A DNA stretch of 49,767 nucleotides from an uncultured Anaerolineae bacterium (GCA_903838415.1 CAILYI010000103.1:1-49767), one strand, 5' to 3'. Positions 8,206 through 16,805 are shown, numbered from the stretch's first letter. Notes: a model not told the origin generated them from the letters alone. Program-made: numbers and translations.

Positions 8206-8679
8206 CTACCCTTGACCTTTAGCCTGCGCGATGACTTTTTCTGTGTCCTCGGCGTGTTCCTCTTCGTGCGGGCCAAAAATGTGGACAACATCCACCAGCG
8301 TTCCCCGCTCACCCCAGGGCAGCGTATATGCTTCGGTAATCTTTTCTTCCGGGATCTTTCGAATCAGATCAAGCAGTGTTTTGCGGGTCATGATGTATTC
8401 GCGGTAAACGTGATCGTAGTCCAAGCCCTCGCGCGTGGAGACGCTTTCAGCGTTATAGACATCAATTCCGCGCGCGGCGGGCGTGGCCGGGATTTTTCCT
8501 TCCATCAGCGAGGTGATGAAAGCAATCATGGCGTCATCCCAACCCGAAAGGTGCGCCAACATCTCACGGATGGTCCATAACGGGTAAATTTTTCGGTTGC
8601 GCTCAATCTCATCGAGCAGTGATGTCATTTTGGCGTGTGAATGTTCGAGGATGGCGATTAACTCGTCGCGTTGTGTCAT
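8206..8679 (-). CDS. DinB/ClbS-like four-helix bundle protein
   Basis: A 157-residue protein with the pattern of the DinB/YfiT/ClbS superfamily: an N-terminal helix (RDELIAILEHSHAKMTSLLD), then TIREMLAHLSGWDDAMIAFI containing the first histidine, and a C-terminal HEEEHAED segment that would complete a three-ligand metal site. Members include thiol transferases and ClbS/DfsB-type protective hydrolases; which applies here cannot be told. ATG 8679 is used because GGAG lies eight bases before it. A possible -10 (TATAAT, 8734-8739 on the minus strand) lies upstream, without a good -35. Confidence 0.75.
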   Translation of the reverse strand: MTQRDELIAILEHSHAKMTSLLDEIERNRKIYPLWTIREMLAHLSGWDDAMIAFITSLMEGKIPATPAARGIDVYNAESVSTREGLDYDHVYREYIMTRKTLLDLIRKIPEEKITEAYTLPWGERGTLVDVVHIFGPHEEEHAEDTEKVIAQAKGQG

Positions 8680-8799
8680 CAAATCTCCTTTCCTGGATGC
8701 CGACTTTCGGTTTTTGTCTTTCCGGTAGAGTCAATTATATATGATCCAAATCACTTTGCCATTTTGTAGTATATTTTCTCCCATAAGGATAACGATTTT

Positions 8800-10623
8800 A
8801 TGGCATTATTGAGTTTACAGGATGTGAGCCTGGGATTTGGCGGGCCGCTTCTTTTGGATGGCGTCAATCTGCAGATTGAGCGTGGCGAATGGGTGGGGCT
8901 CTTGGGACGCAACGGGATGGGGAAATCGACCCTGCTGAAACTTGTCAGCGGCGAACTTTCACCCGAAAGCGGCAGCGTTGCCCGGCAGCAGAACCTGTCA
9001 GTGGCTTATCTGCCCCAGGAAGTGCCCCAGGGCCTGTCTGGGAGAGTTTCTGCCATCGTCGAGGGTGGGTTGGAAGCTGAGATGGCTGGAACCAGCCCGG
9101 AAGAACACTGGCAGCATCAACTTCAGGTCGAACAGGTCATCGCGCGCATGCAGCTTGACGCAGCAGCGCAGTTTGATGTCCTTTCTGCGGGATTAAAACG
9201 TCGGGTTTTGCTTGCTCGCGGCCTGGTCCGCAACCCAGATCTACTTTTATTGGATGAACCCACCAACCACCTCGACATTGAGTCGATTGACTGGCTCGAA
9301 GATTTTCTCAAACGCTGGGGCGGGACTCTGCTCTTCGTCACCCACGATCGGGTTTTTCTGCAAAAACTATCCACGCGGATTGTTGAATTGGACCGGGGCC
9401 GCCTGTTTGACTGGAATTGCGACTACGTCAAGTTTTTACAGCGCAAAGAAGCCATGTTGTCTGCGGAATCCGAGCAAAACGTACTTTTTGATAAGAAATT
9501 AGCCCAGGAAGAGCAATGGATTCGACAGGGAATTGAAGCGCGCCGTACCCGCAACGAGGGCCGTGTCCGTGCCCTTAAGCGACTGCGCGAAGTGCGCCTG
9601 GAACGCCGTGAACAACCGGGAAAAGTCCGTATGCAGATCCAAGCCGACAGGCGCTCGGGGAAGTTGGTGATCGAGGTTGAAAATATCAGCTATTCGTTCG
9701 GCGACAGGCCTATCGTGCGTGATTTCTCCACCACCATCCAGCGCGGCGACAAGATTGGTATCATCGGCCCCAACGGTTCGGGGAAAACCACCCTGTTGCG
9801 CATCCTGATGGGTGAAATTGCCTCGGGAAAGGGCGAAGTACGTCACGGAACGAACCTGGAAGTGGCGTATTTCGATCAACTCCGCGCGCAGCTGGATGAA
9901 ACCAAATCGGTATTTGACAATGTCGGCCAGGGCCGCGATGTCATCACGATTAATGGCAAATCCCGCAACCTGGTCGGTTACCTGGAAGATTTCCTGTTTA
10001 CGCGCGAGCGGGTGCATGCGCCCATCAGCGCTCTTTCGGGTGGGGAGCGGAATCGCTTGTTGCTGGCGCGCCTGTTTGCCGCGCCAGCCAATCTGTTGGT
10101 GATGGATGAGCCGACCAATGACCTGGATATTGATACGCTGGAAATCCTGGAAGATTTGCTGCTGGAATATGACGGCACGCTGCTTTTGGTCAGCCACGAC
10201 CGCGCTTTCTTGAATAACCTGGTCACCAGTACGCTGGTTTTGGATGGCGCCGGGAATGTGGTTGAGTTTGTGGGTGGTTACGATGACTGGCAGCGTCAGA
10301 GCCAGCTTGGGAACATGGACAAGCCCGAGGAGAAACCGCGTAAGCTGACAGATACACCGGCAACTGTCGAGGCGGCGCGCAAGCCCGGCTACAAGGAGCA
10401 GCGCGCGCGAGAAGCGCAGAAGCGTGAGCTTGCTGAACTCCCGCAGCGCATTGAAGCGCTGGAGCGCGAACAGCACCAATTGAGCGGAGCCATGGCGGAC
10501 CCGGCGTTTTATCAGCGGGACAGCGCCGAAATTGCGCGTGACGCGAATCGTCACAAAGAATTGGAAGATGAATTGGCGCGGGCTTATCAACGCTGGGAAG
10601 AGTTGGAACAAATCCTGTCATAA
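8800..10623 (+). CDS. ABC-F family ATPase (Uup/EttA-like)
   Basis: A 607-residue soluble protein with two ABC domains and no membrane segment. NBD1 has Walker A GRNGMGKST (36-44), signature LSAGLKRR (about 128) and Walker B LLLLDEPTNHLD. NBD2 has GPNGSGKTT (about 324), LSGGERN (about 412) and LLVMDEPTNDLD. The charged linker between them (about 230-290) is the P-site tRNA-interaction motif region of ABC-F proteins, and the C-terminus (from about 510) is a coiled-coil tail as in Uup. Such proteins act on the ribosome or on branched DNA intermediates. The NBD1 signature LSAG instead of LSGG is slightly divergent. It stands alone and is followed by a terminator. Confidence 0.93.
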   Translation: MALLSLQDVSLGFGGPLLLDGVNLQIERGEWVGLLGRNGMGKSTLLKLVSGELSPESGSVARQQNLSVAYLPQEVPQGLSGRVSAIVEGGLEAEMAGTSPEEHWQHQLQVEQVIARMQLDAAAQFDVLSAGLKRRVLLARGLVRNPDLLLLDEPTNHLDIESIDWLEDFLKRWGGTLLFVTHDRVFLQKLSTRIVELDRGRLFDWNCDYVKFLQRKEAMLSAESEQNVLFDKKLAQEEQWIRQGIEARRTRNEGRVRALKRLREVRLERREQPGKVRMQIQADRRSGKLVIEVENISYSFGDRPIVRDFSTTIQRGDKIGIIGPNGSGKTTLLRILMGEIASGKGEVRHGTNLEVAYFDQLRAQLDETKSVFDNVGQGRDVITINGKSRNLVGYLEDFLFTRERVHAPISALSGGERNRLLLARLFAAPANLLVMDEPTNDLDIDTLEILEDLLLEYDGTLLLVSHDRAFLNNLVTSTLVLDGAGNVVEFVGGYDDWQRQSQLGNMDKPEEKPRKLTDTPATVEAARKPGYKEQRAREAQKRELAELPQRIEALEREQHQLSGAMADPAFYQRDSAEIARDANRHKELEDELARAYQRWEELEQILS

Positions 10624-10626
10624 TCG

Positions 10627-10659
10627 AAAGCGCTGTTCCACTTGCGGACCAGCGCTTTT
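10627..10659 (+). terminator. Terminator of the ABC-F gene
   Basis: The stem AAAGCGCTG/CAGCGCTTT has a 14-nt loop and four T starting inside the 3' arm. It lies just past the TAA at 10621-10623. Confidence 0.8.
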
Positions 10660-10682
10660 GAAAAGTGTCGATGTGGCAGCCG

Positions 10683-11387
10683 TTATTTCTGCGTGCCCAA
10701 GCGCAGGATGGCTGTAGTCATTAAGATGGTCAGGGCAATCAAGAAGAGGCCCGCAATCCAGATGCCTTGCAGGCTAACCAGCAGCCCAATCAGGGCGATA
10801 ATCGTCAGCGCTTTGGCGGCGTTGATGGCTTTGGGTGCATTCTCCAGGTTGGATGACCACAGCGCCAGTCCCAGCGAGGTGAATGTCAGGCCCAATATCA
10901 GCCCGATGATGAAGATTTGCATCCCGGTCAGAAAAGGTACGTCCAAAATGAGGATGCCGCAGTTCGCTTCCGCGCCGGGTAACGGATAGGTAGGATAGCG
11001 ATAGGTCTTGGCAAAGATGAAGAAACCCAGATCAATATTTTCTGCGCCGACCGGCCGCTCAAATTTCTGCGTCTGGCCGGGTTGGATTTTCATCTGCACC
11101 TGACTTGAATCCGCCACGCCGGGGGTGCTGATGTCAACGCGCAGGACGGGTTCGATCACTTTTTCTGTGGGGTTGCTGACTGAAACGAGGATGGTGCTCG
11201 TTTCGCGGCGAGTCATGAAGTACGGACAGGAGATTCCGTCGAAACGGTCAACGGCCAGTCGCGGAAATCCGTAGAAATCAGATTCCAGGAAAACCCAGGT
11301 GATGGCGGTTGTGAGAGCGGTGCAAATCAGGATGCCGACTGAGAAGAATAATATGCCCAGAATGCGTTTACCTGTGGTTCTGTCCAT
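10683..11387 (-). CDS. Hypothetical membrane protein with extracytoplasmic domain
   Basis: A 234-residue protein I do not recognise. It has an N-terminal membrane segment (about residues 9-33), then a domain of about 120 residues with beta-rich character (TSTILVSVSNPTEKVIEPVL, PGQTQKFERP) containing two cysteines. Three hydrophobic stretches follow: about 153-176 (MQIFIIGLILGLTFTSLGLA), 190-208 and 210-228. The cysteines and sandwich-like strands suggest the central domain faces outside. The ATG has no Shine-Dalgarno. Instead TAGAAT ends six bases before it, so the message may be leaderless. No neighbours on this strand give a functional hint. Confidence 0.7.
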   Translation of the reverse strand: MDRTTGKRILGILFFSVGILICTALTTAITWVFLESDFYGFPRLAVDRFDGISCPYFMTRRETSTILVSVSNPTEKVIEPVLRVDISTPGVADSSQVQMKIQPGQTQKFERPVGAENIDLGFFIFAKTYRYPTYPLPGAEANCGILILDVPFLTGMQIFIIGLILGLTFTSLGLALWSSNLENAPKAINAAKALTIIALIGLLVSLQGIWIAGLFLIALTILMTTAILRLGTQK

Positions 11388-11393
11388 ATATTT

Positions 11394-11399
11394 ATTCTA
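11394..11399 (-). promoter_or_regulatory. -10 box for leaderless membrane-protein transcript
   Basis: TAGAAT on the minus strand ends six bases before ATG 11387. No -35 match is seen at the usual distance. Confidence 0.35.
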
Positions 11400-11560
11400 C
11401 TACACGGTTGGCTCCAGCGAAAATTGACCGTTGGCATCCGCTTTTCACGGTAGCTCTGTGATATTCTTGGCGGATCTTTGGTTTTGGGGGCGGTTTTGTG
11501 TAAATCCTGAAGTTTTAAATTGCCATCAGCTTGCCAGTTTTACCAGAATCAAAAAGATAA

Positions 11561-11589
11561 TTGACGCACTGCTGGGATGGTGATAAAAT
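11561..11589 (+). promoter_or_regulatory. tRNA-Lys promoter
   Basis: TTGACG (11561-11566), a 17-bp spacer and TAAAAT (11584-11589), with TGA before the -10 as an extended element. The tRNA starts 17 bp further on. This is one of the best matches to a housekeeping promoter in the window. Confidence 0.75.
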
Positions 11590-11605
11590 CCCCCTTCGCA
11601 GTTAC

Positions 11606-11677
11606 GGGCGCGTAGCTCAATGGCAGAGCAGTGGCCTTTTAAGCCATTTGTTGAGAGTTCGAGCCTCTCCGCGCTCA
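11606..11677 (+). tRNA. tRNA-Lys (anticodon TTT)
   Basis: A full cloverleaf: a 7-bp acceptor stem (GGGCGCG with CGCGCTC, one G-U pair), D stem GCTC/GAGC, anticodon stem GTGGC/GCCAT enclosing CTTTTAA with anticodon TTT, a short variable loop, T stem GAGAG/CTCTC with loop TTCGAGC, and discriminator A at 11677. CCA is not encoded. It has its own promoter and terminator. Confidence 0.95.
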
Positions 11678-11682
11678 CAAAA

Positions 11683-11716
11683 AAAGGAATCCTCTTTGCG
11701 GGGGATTCTTTTTTTT
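11683..11716 (+). terminator. tRNA-Lys terminator
   Basis: AAAGGAATCC pairs with GGATTCTTTT (one G-U) across a 10-nt loop and runs into eight or more T. It starts six bases after the tRNA. Confidence 0.85.
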
Positions 11717-11744
11717 GCCGCGAGTCCCCATTGATGGGATGGCA

Positions 11745-11766
11745 TTCGAGCCTCTCCGCGCTCACA
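11745..11766 (+). repeat. 22-nt copy of the tRNA-Lys 3' end
   Basis: Bases 11745-11766 repeat 11658-11679 exactly. The copied part covers the T loop, the 3' T-stem strand, the 3' acceptor strand, the discriminator and two following bases. The flanks differ. It is not part of a second complete tRNA. Such a copy is what site-specific integration at a tRNA 3' end leaves behind, but no element or integrase lies between the copies (87 bp apart). Confidence 0.85.
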
Positions 11767-11940
11767 TAAAAATTCCGGCTCTTTGGGGTTTTCCGTGAAC
11801 CCTTCACACGGATTTTCACGGATAAACCCCAAAAAGCCGTTTATAAGCTCTTGAAAATCCGTTGTCGTCAGTGTAATCCGTGGCCCCAAAAAGGCCTTAT
11901 CACGGAAATTCCCAGAGTCCCAGAATCCCGCCAAGGTGAT
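11767..11940. repeat. Degenerate ATCCGTG/CACGGAT intergenic repeats
   Basis: This non-coding stretch holds repeated TCCGTG or CACGGA hexamers in both orientations (11792, 11807, 11817, 11877, 11901), plus two similar blocks CCCCAAAAAGCC (11827) and CCCCAAAAAGGCC (11884). It looks like a decayed dispersed intergenic repeat rather than a gene. The whole 332-bp gap from the tRNA to the MBL-fold gene otherwise contains only the tRNA terminator, the 22-nt copy and a TATAAT at 11950. Confidence 0.5.
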
Positions 11941-12009
11941 TCTTTGTTTTATAATTTCCCCGGCCAAAAATTGCGGGTTTCACATGAATAGGACTTATGC
12001 GGAGGAAAA

Positions 12010-12705
12010 GTGACCGAAGTTACCAGGATAAAGCTGTCTTTGTCGAATGCGTACATTTTGCGCGGACGCAAAACCATCCTGCTGGATAGCGGCTCGCCGC
12101 GCGAGGGAGTCAAAATTCTGCGCGCGCTGGCGCGGATGGGCATTGAGCCAAAGGATTTTTCGCTGATTCTGCATACGCATGCCCATTTTGACCATGCCGG
12201 GAGCACGCTGGAACTCAAACGCTGGATCAACGTCCCGACGGCGGTTCACGCGGCGGATGCGGCCATGCTGGCGCGTGGACGGACGAATCTGCTCACGGCA
12301 ACGAGGCCGGAGGGCGGGCTGATCAAACTGCTTTTGGGGAATAAGACTTTCTCCGGTTTCAAGGCCGATTTTGTCATCCAGGATGATATGTCGCTCAAAG
12401 ATTTCGGCGTGGATGGCAAAATCATCTTTACGCCGGGGCATACTGCCGGATCGCTGTCAGTTTTGCTCAATGACGGTCAGGCCATCATCGGTGACTTGCT
12501 AATGGGCGGCAGTTTGGGTGGCAACCTGTTTGCGGCGCGCCCGAACTATCATTACTTTGCTGAAAGCATGGATGACGTCCGCGCCAGTATCAAGAAGCTG
12601 ATGGGTTTCAAGCCCAAGCGCCTGTATGTCGGTCACGGCGGGCCGTTGACGCCGGAAGCTGTCATCGAACGATTTTCGCGCGATATTCAATTTCAGAGGA
12701 GATGA
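12010..12705 (+). CDS. MBL-fold metallo-hydrolase
   Basis: A 231-residue metallo-beta-lactamase-fold hydrolase. The metal ligands are present: HTHAHFDHAG (about residues 55-64, two-zinc HxHxDH), the PGHTAGS histidine (about 141-147), an Asp in IIGDLL, and the final VGHGG histidine. The spacing and short C-terminus resemble glyoxalase-II-like or generic single-domain MBL proteins; the substrate is unknown. Translation starts at GTG 12010, preceded by GGAGG at 12001-12005. The stop overlaps the beginning of the next gene's ribosome-site region, so the two genes form an operon. Confidence 0.85.
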   Translation: MTEVTRIKLSLSNAYILRGRKTILLDSGSPREGVKILRALARMGIEPKDFSLILHTHAHFDHAGSTLELKRWINVPTAVHAADAAMLARGRTNLLTATRPEGGLIKLLLGNKTFSGFKADFVIQDDMSLKDFGVDGKIIFTPGHTAGSLSVLLNDGQAIIGDLLMGGSLGGNLFAARPNYHYFAESMDDVRASIKKLMGFKPKRLYVGHGGPLTPEAVIERFSRDIQFQRR

Positions 12706-12707
12706 GT

Positions 12708-13637
12708 ATGTCAGATTTGCATGTGATTTTCGGTACCGGCCCGCTGGGCAAATGGACGGCGCGTGAACTTGTCAAAATGGGGAAGTCCGTCCGCATGGTC
12801 AACCGCTCCGGGAAGGCGGACCGGCTGCCAGTTGAAGTGGAGGTGGTGGCGGGCGATGCCTATGATGCGCAGAAAAATATTGAATTGACCAAAGGCGCGG
12901 CGGTGGTTTATCAATGCGCCCAGCCAGCCTACTTTGAGTGGGCCGAGAAATTCCCCCGTTTTCAAACCGCGATCTTGGATGCGGCCGCCAAAAATGGCGC
13001 GAAACTGGTCGTTGGCGATAACCTGTATATGTACGGAGAACCCCACGGACAGCCCATCCGCGAAGATTTGCCCTATCAGCCGCACACCAAAAAGGGCAAA
13101 ATCCGCGCGGAGATGGCGAACGCCGTCATAGAAGCGCATCGCAGCGGCAAAGTTCGCGCGGCGATTGGGCGCGCCTCCAACTTCTTTGGCCCTGATGACC
13201 ATGTCGTGACCGATCTGGCTATCCGCCCGGCTTTGCAGGGCAAAACGATCAACCTGTTGGGGCGCACCGACCAACTGCACAGTTTTTCCTATGTCCCCGA
13301 TTTTGGGAAATTGTTGGCGACTCTCGGCACCCACGAGGAAGCGTTTGGGCAAATCTGGTTTACGCCCAGCCCGACGGCTGTGACGCAAAAGGAATTGGTC
13401 CAATTGATGGAGGCTGAACTGGGCCGGCCGGTGAAAGTGTTGGTGGCCGGGAAAACGATGATGAGTTTGCTCGGTCTGTTCAACCCGATGATGCGCGAAA
13501 CGGTCGAAATGATGTACGAGTGGACTGCTCCATTTGTGGTCGATACCAGCAAAGCCGAAAAAGCCTTTGGCTGGAAAGGCACCCCGCTGAATGTGGCGAT
13601 TAAAGAAACGCTGGCGTGGTGTCGAGAGAATGATTAA
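12708..13637 (+). CDS. NAD-dependent epimerase/dehydratase-family protein
   Basis: A 309-residue Rossmann-fold protein of the extended SDR/atypical group. The dinucleotide-binding loop near the N-terminus is FGTGPLGKW rather than the usual GxxGxxG, so it is a variant. VVEVEVVAGDAYD-like sequence, VYQCAQPAYFEWAE, and NLYMYGEP (in the place of the catalytic Tyr region) follow. Related proteins are NAD-dependent epimerases and NmrA-like reductases; the substrate is unknown. ATG 12708 is chosen over 12702 because GAGGAG at 12696-12701 would have no spacing to the earlier codon. It is co-transcribed with the MBL-fold gene and ends at the terminator 13662-13692. Confidence 0.8.
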   Translation: MSDLHVIFGTGPLGKWTARELVKMGKSVRMVNRSGKADRLPVEVEVVAGDAYDAQKNIELTKGAAVVYQCAQPAYFEWAEKFPRFQTAILDAAAKNGAKLVVGDNLYMYGEPHGQPIREDLPYQPHTKKGKIRAEMANAVIEAHRSGKVRAAIGRASNFFGPDDHVVTDLAIRPALQGKTINLLGRTDQLHSFSYVPDFGKLLATLGTHEEAFGQIWFTPSPTAVTQKELVQLMEAELGRPVKVLVAGKTMMSLLGLFNPMMRETVEMMYEWTAPFVVDTSKAEKAFGWKGTPLNVAIKETLAWCREND

Positions 13638-13661
13638 AGACCCGGTGAAATGGTGAGCAAT

Positions 13662-13692
13662 AAAAAATCGGCAGGTTTTTCCTGCCGATTTT
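13662..13692 (+). terminator. Bidirectional terminator
   Basis: AAAATCGGCAGG pairs with CCTGCCGATTTT around a TTTTT loop. It sits between the convergent epimerase and inositol monophosphatase genes and suits both. Confidence 0.88.
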
Positions 13693-13701
13693 GATTTCCG
13701 C

Positions 13702-14481
13702 TTATTCGAATTTTAGTTGTTCGAGCATTTTGGGATGCAAAGCCTGGCTGGCCGCCAGGATGGATATGGGCGCAGCCAGGTAATTCGAGCCGCCAGTGAT
13801 GTTGGTGACGAGCGCCCCGGCTTCCTCGGCAATCAACCCGCCTGCGGCCAAATCCCAGGCTTTGAGAGAAAGCTCCCAATAGCCATCGAGGCGCCCAGCG
13901 GCGATGTAGCACAGGTCAAGGGCGGCGGAACCCAGTCGGCGCACGCCCTGAGTCATTTTGCCGAGTTTGACAAAGAAGTCAAAGTTGCTGGGTTTGGCGT
14001 TCCACGAATCGTAGGGGAAGCCCGTTACGAGCAGGCTTTTTTGCAATTCGTCACTCGTGCTGGCTTTTAGTGGGCGGCCATTGACCCAGGAACCTTTTCC
14101 ACGCTCGGCGCTGAACATCTCGTCGCGCATCGGGTCGTATACGGCGCCGAGAATCACCTGTCCGTGATAGGAATAGGCGATCGAGACGCAGAACAAGGGC
14201 ACGCCGTGGGCGTAATTGACCGTCCCATCGAGCGGATCAATGATCCACAGGTGTTCCGTCTGATCAGCGCTGGCGCCCGATTCTTCGGCTAGGAAACTGT
14301 GTCCGGGGAAGAGACGGCTGATCTCGTCGATCAGGAACTTTTCGGAGGCATGGTCAACTTCTGTGACCAGGTCAATCACTCCCTTATAATCCACCTTGTG
14401 ATCTTTTTCGTAACTTTCAGACAAAATTTGGCCGGCCTGGCGCGCGAGACGCTCCAGGTCGGCCAGGGTAGGCAGTGTCAT
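13702..14481 (-). CDS. suhB: Inositol monophosphatase family protein
   Basis: A 259-residue Mg-dependent phosphatase. All family motifs are present: LAEESG (Glu 66-67), WIIDPLDGTVNYAHG with Asp 82 and Asp 85 as metal ligands, and the second signature AWDLAAGGLIAEEAG near residue 208. It removes phosphate from myo-inositol-1-phosphate or a similar substrate. The window also encodes myo-inositol-1-phosphate synthase (38959-40044), so an inositol role is plausible, although many bacterial members act on other sugar phosphates. It starts 2 bp after the stop of the response regulator gene, so the two are co-transcribed. The symbol is family-level. Confidence 0.88.
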   Translation of the reverse strand: MTLPTLADLERLARQAGQILSESYEKDHKVDYKGVIDLVTEVDHASEKFLIDEISRLFPGHSFLAEESGASADQTEHLWIIDPLDGTVNYAHGVPLFCVSIAYSYHGQVILGAVYDPMRDEMFSAERGKGSWVNGRPLKASTSDELQKSLLVTGFPYDSWNAKPSNFDFFVKLGKMTQGVRRLGSAALDLCYIAAGRLDGYWELSLKAWDLAAGGLIAEEAGALVTNITGGSNYLAAPISILAASQALHPKMLEQLKFE

Positions 14482-14483
14482 GA

Positions 14484-15113
14484 TTATTTTCCAGTTTCTT
14501 TTAATTTATCGAGCGTGTTGTAAATTTCGGCCAGCTCATCGTGGATGGTCTGACGGTCGTTCAGGGCCTGTTGAAGCATGGCCTGAAAGGCTGGGCGCTG
14601 TTCGGTGGGCAGGGTTGGAATCAGCCGTTCAGTGCGGATGATCTGGGTATTCTTGTGGCGCAGCTTTTGTTCGAGGCGCTCGCGGTAGCCTTGATAAAAT
14701 TCTTTGGCATTGAGCGGTTTTTGCGCGGCGGCGGGATCCTCAAGCATGATTTCCGCAATGGTCAGCAGGAATTCTTCGGTGTCGATCGGCTTCTCGATGA
14801 AGCAGGTCGCGCCCAGGCTCATGGCAAAATTCTTGTCTTCAGGTGTCACATACGTGGCAGACAGGAAGATGACTGGGATGGCGAGCCGATCGAGATCGGA
14901 TGTGCGCAGTTTTTGGATGAAGGCAAAGCCATCCATGCGCGGCATGAGAATATCAGTGATGATTAAGGCCGGGGTGGTCTTTTCGATCGCTTCAAGCGCT
15001 TCCACGCCGTTGTGCGCGCTGATGACTGAATACCCTTTAAATCGCAGCGTAATCTCGATCAATTCGAGGATGTTGGGCACATCTTCCACTACCAGAATTG
15101 GACCTTGTCTCAT
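14484..15113 (-). CDS. Response regulator with coiled C-terminal region
   Basis: A 209-residue protein. Residues 4-120 are a CheY-like receiver domain with the acidic pair ED at 10-11, phospho-acceptor Asp 54 in ITDILMPRMDG, a Ser/Ala switch in FLSA and the invariant Lys in FIEKP. The rest (about 130-209) is charged and helical (AKEFYQGYRERLEQKLRHKN), probably a coiled coil, and is not a DNA-binding output. It may act through protein contacts. ATG 15113 has TAAAAT ending six bases before it (leaderless candidate), but AAGGAG also lies 13 bases upstream. No histidine kinase is adjacent. Confidence 0.85.
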   Translation of the reverse strand: MRQGPILVVEDVPNILELIEITLRFKGYSVISAHNGVEALEAIEKTTPALIITDILMPRMDGFAFIQKLRTSDLDRLAIPVIFLSATYVTPEDKNFAMSLGATCFIEKPIDTEEFLLTIAEIMLEDPAAAQKPLNAKEFYQGYRERLEQKLRHKNTQIIRTERLIPTLPTEQRPAFQAMLQQALNDRQTIHDELAEIYNTLDKLKETGK

Positions 15114-15119
15114 AAGATT

Positions 15120-15125
15120 ATTTTA
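15120..15125 (-). promoter_or_regulatory. -10 box for possibly leaderless response-regulator transcript
   Basis: TAAAAT on the minus strand ends six bases before ATG 15113; no -35 match is seen. Confidence 0.3.
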
Positions 15126-15151
15126 CTCCTTATTGACGTATTCCGACCCGA

Positions 15152-16051
15152 TTATTTGCTCCAGATTCTGCGGCCCAGCGCCGAAACGGCCAATTCGACG
15201 GCCAACGCGGCGGTTTGATTCTGAACATCCAAAATGGGATTGACTTCGACCAGATCCATGCCGATGAGTTTTCCCGTTTCCGCGGCCATTTCGCAGGCGA
15301 GATGCGCTTCACGGTAAGATAACCCACCCGTAACCGGAGTCCCGACACCGGGGGCGTGGTGCGGGTCGAGCGAGTCCACGTCAAAAGACAGGTAAATGCC
15401 ATCCACTTCCTGCGAGATTTGCGCGATGGCCTGTTCCATCACCCGGAACATGCCCAGACGGTCAATCTGTTCCATATCGAGCACCGTCACCCCGGTTTCG
15501 CGCAGATTCTTTTTTTCGCCTGCATCCAGGTCGCGCGCGCCGATGACGGCCACGCGCCGGGAATCCAGGACTGGTTCACTTTCATCCCACAACCGGACCA
15601 GGCGCGGATCGCCCAGCCCGCACAAGGCTGCCAGTGGCATGCCGTGGATGTTCCCTGAAGGCGTGGTTTCGGCCGTATTGAAATCCGCGTGCGCGTCAAC
15701 CCAAATGACGCCTAATTTCTTGTGCTTGGCGGCTCCGCGGATGGAGCCGAGCGCAAGGCTGTGATCTCCGCCAATCACGAGCGGGAAATGCCCGCTTTGA
15801 ATCGATGTGGCAACGGCGCCAGCCGTGCGGCGCGCCATGGGCACAATACAATCGATGTATTTGAGATTTGGTTCGCTGATATTGCACATTTCGGCGATGG
15901 CTACTTCCACATTGCCGTGGTCTTCAATGGTGTGGCCGATCTTTTGCAGTTCCCGGTGTAAATGGGCGTAACGGATGGCACTCGGGCCCATATCCACACC
16001 GCGCCGGTCTGCGCCCAGGTCAATTGGAACGCCAATAATATCGACTTGCAT
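15152..16051 (-). CDS. rocF: Arginase
   Basis: A 299-residue ureohydrolase, the length of Bacillus-type arginase. Manganese ligands are visible: GGDHS (His 97), DAHADFN (Asp 119, His 121, Asp 123) and SFDVDSLDP near residue 226. The N-terminal [19 protein letters not shown] and the [12 protein letters not shown] segment (substrate guanidinium and alpha-amino contacts) favour arginase over agmatinase. It hydrolyses L-arginine to ornithine and urea in the cytoplasm. It follows the HD-domain gene by 15 bp on the same strand and is probably transcribed with it. No urease or ornithine genes are nearby. Confidence 0.92.
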   Translation of the reverse strand: MQVDIIGVPIDLGADRRGVDMGPSAIRYAHLHRELQKIGHTIEDHGNVEVAIAEMCNISEPNLKYIDCIVPMARRTAGAVATSIQSGHFPLVIGGDHSLALGSIRGAAKHKKLGVIWVDAHADFNTAETTPSGNIHGMPLAALCGLGDPRLVRLWDESEPVLDSRRVAVIGARDLDAGEKKNLRETGVTVLDMEQIDRLGMFRVMEQAIAQISQEVDGIYLSFDVDSLDPHHAPGVGTPVTGGLSYREAHLACEMAAETGKLIGMDLVEVNPILDVQNQTAALAVELAVSALGRRIWSK

Positions 16052-16066
16052 GATTTTCTCCCAGTT

Positions 16067-16705
16067 TTACAGTTCGCCGTTCCATTCAGCGATCAAGCGT
16101 TTGAAATATTCATCCAGGTATTGATGACGTTCCGCGGCGATGGCTTTTCCGGTTTTGGTAAACATGCGTTCTTTGATTTTGCTCAATTTGAATAGATGCT
16201 CGTGGTATGCGGTATGCGGCTCGTCAGGCTCTTTTGTGCCGGTTTCCAGGAACTGCTGCGAGGGCTGCGCATAAAATGGACGTGGCACGCGCGCCGAAAA
16301 GGACACCACACGAGCAACTCCCACCGCGCCAATGGCATCCAGCTTATCGGCATCGAAGATGATCTGCGCCTCCAGCGTTTGCGGCAGCTCGGATGTATCC
16401 CGGAAGCGGTGCGCGCGGATGCAGTGCTGAACGGCGGCGATGCGTTCCGCACTCCAGCCTTCGGCGGATAACACGTCAGCGGCGAAATCGGCGGAGGTGT
16501 GGTGGTGGTTGGCGCGTTTGGCCTTGTCGTCGGGATTGCTGCCTTCCGCGTCGTGGAGAAGGGCGGCAGCGTGGATGATTTCCAGGTCCGCGCCTTCAGC
16601 CAGGGCCAATCGTTCGGCCATGCGGTAAACGCGCAGGATGTGGTCAAAGTCGTGGACGGGATCGGAATCCGAATACCAGGTGCGGGCTTGTTCAATCGTT
16701 GGCAT
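16067..16705 (-). CDS. HD-domain phosphohydrolase
   Basis: A 212-residue HD-superfamily metal-dependent hydrolase. The ligands are His 22 (DFDHILRV), the His-Asp pair 51-52 (ALLHDAEG), a histidine-rich NHHHTS segment, and the Asp in DADKLDAIG near 118. This pattern is that of the YedJ/YpgQ-like uncharacterised nucleotide phosphohydrolases. The substrate is unknown. No Shine-Dalgarno precedes ATG 16705. Instead GATAAT ends six bases before it, suggesting a leaderless message. Arginase follows closely. Confidence 0.83.
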   Translation of the reverse strand: MPTIEQARTWYSDSDPVHDFDHILRVYRMAERLALAEGADLEIIHAAALLHDAEGSNPDDKAKRANHHHTSADFAADVLSAEGWSAERIAAVQHCIRAHRFRDTSELPQTLEAQIIFDADKLDAIGAVGVARVVSFSARVPRPFYAQPSQQFLETGTKEPDEPHTAYHEHLFKLSKIKERMFTKTGKAIAAERHQYLDEYFKRLIAEWNGEL

Positions 16706-16711
16706 AGGTCT

Positions 16712-16717
16712 ATTATC
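16712..16717 (-). promoter_or_regulatory. -10 box for leaderless HD-hydrolase transcript
   Basis: GATAAT on the minus strand ends six bases before ATG 16705, and no ribosome-binding site is present. No clear -35 is seen. Confidence 0.35.
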
Positions 16718-16805
16718 GCAGAAAAAACTGTTTCATGGATCAAGCCTTTCTGCGCAAAGTGTCCCAAAAACCCGACTTCCCCTCCCGCCTGTCCCTTATC
16801 GCCTG

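Noticed and set aside
9499-10611. A 370-codon minus-strand frame opposite the ABC-F gene
   Set aside because: It lies antisense to the second ATPase domain, whose Walker and signature motifs are all intact; its own sequence shows no domain.
11606-11766. An integrative element at tRNA-Lys
   Set aside because: Only 65 bp lie between the two copies and no integrase or cargo is present; reported only as a scar.
11526-11967. Minus-strand frames of about 100 codons around tRNA-Lys
   Set aside because: They pass through the tRNA, its terminator and the 22-nt copy, so their repeated peptides only reflect the duplicated tRNA end.
12702-12707. Earlier ATG for the epimerase gene
   Set aside because: The ribosome site GAGGAG abuts it directly, leaving no spacing; ATG 12708 fits.
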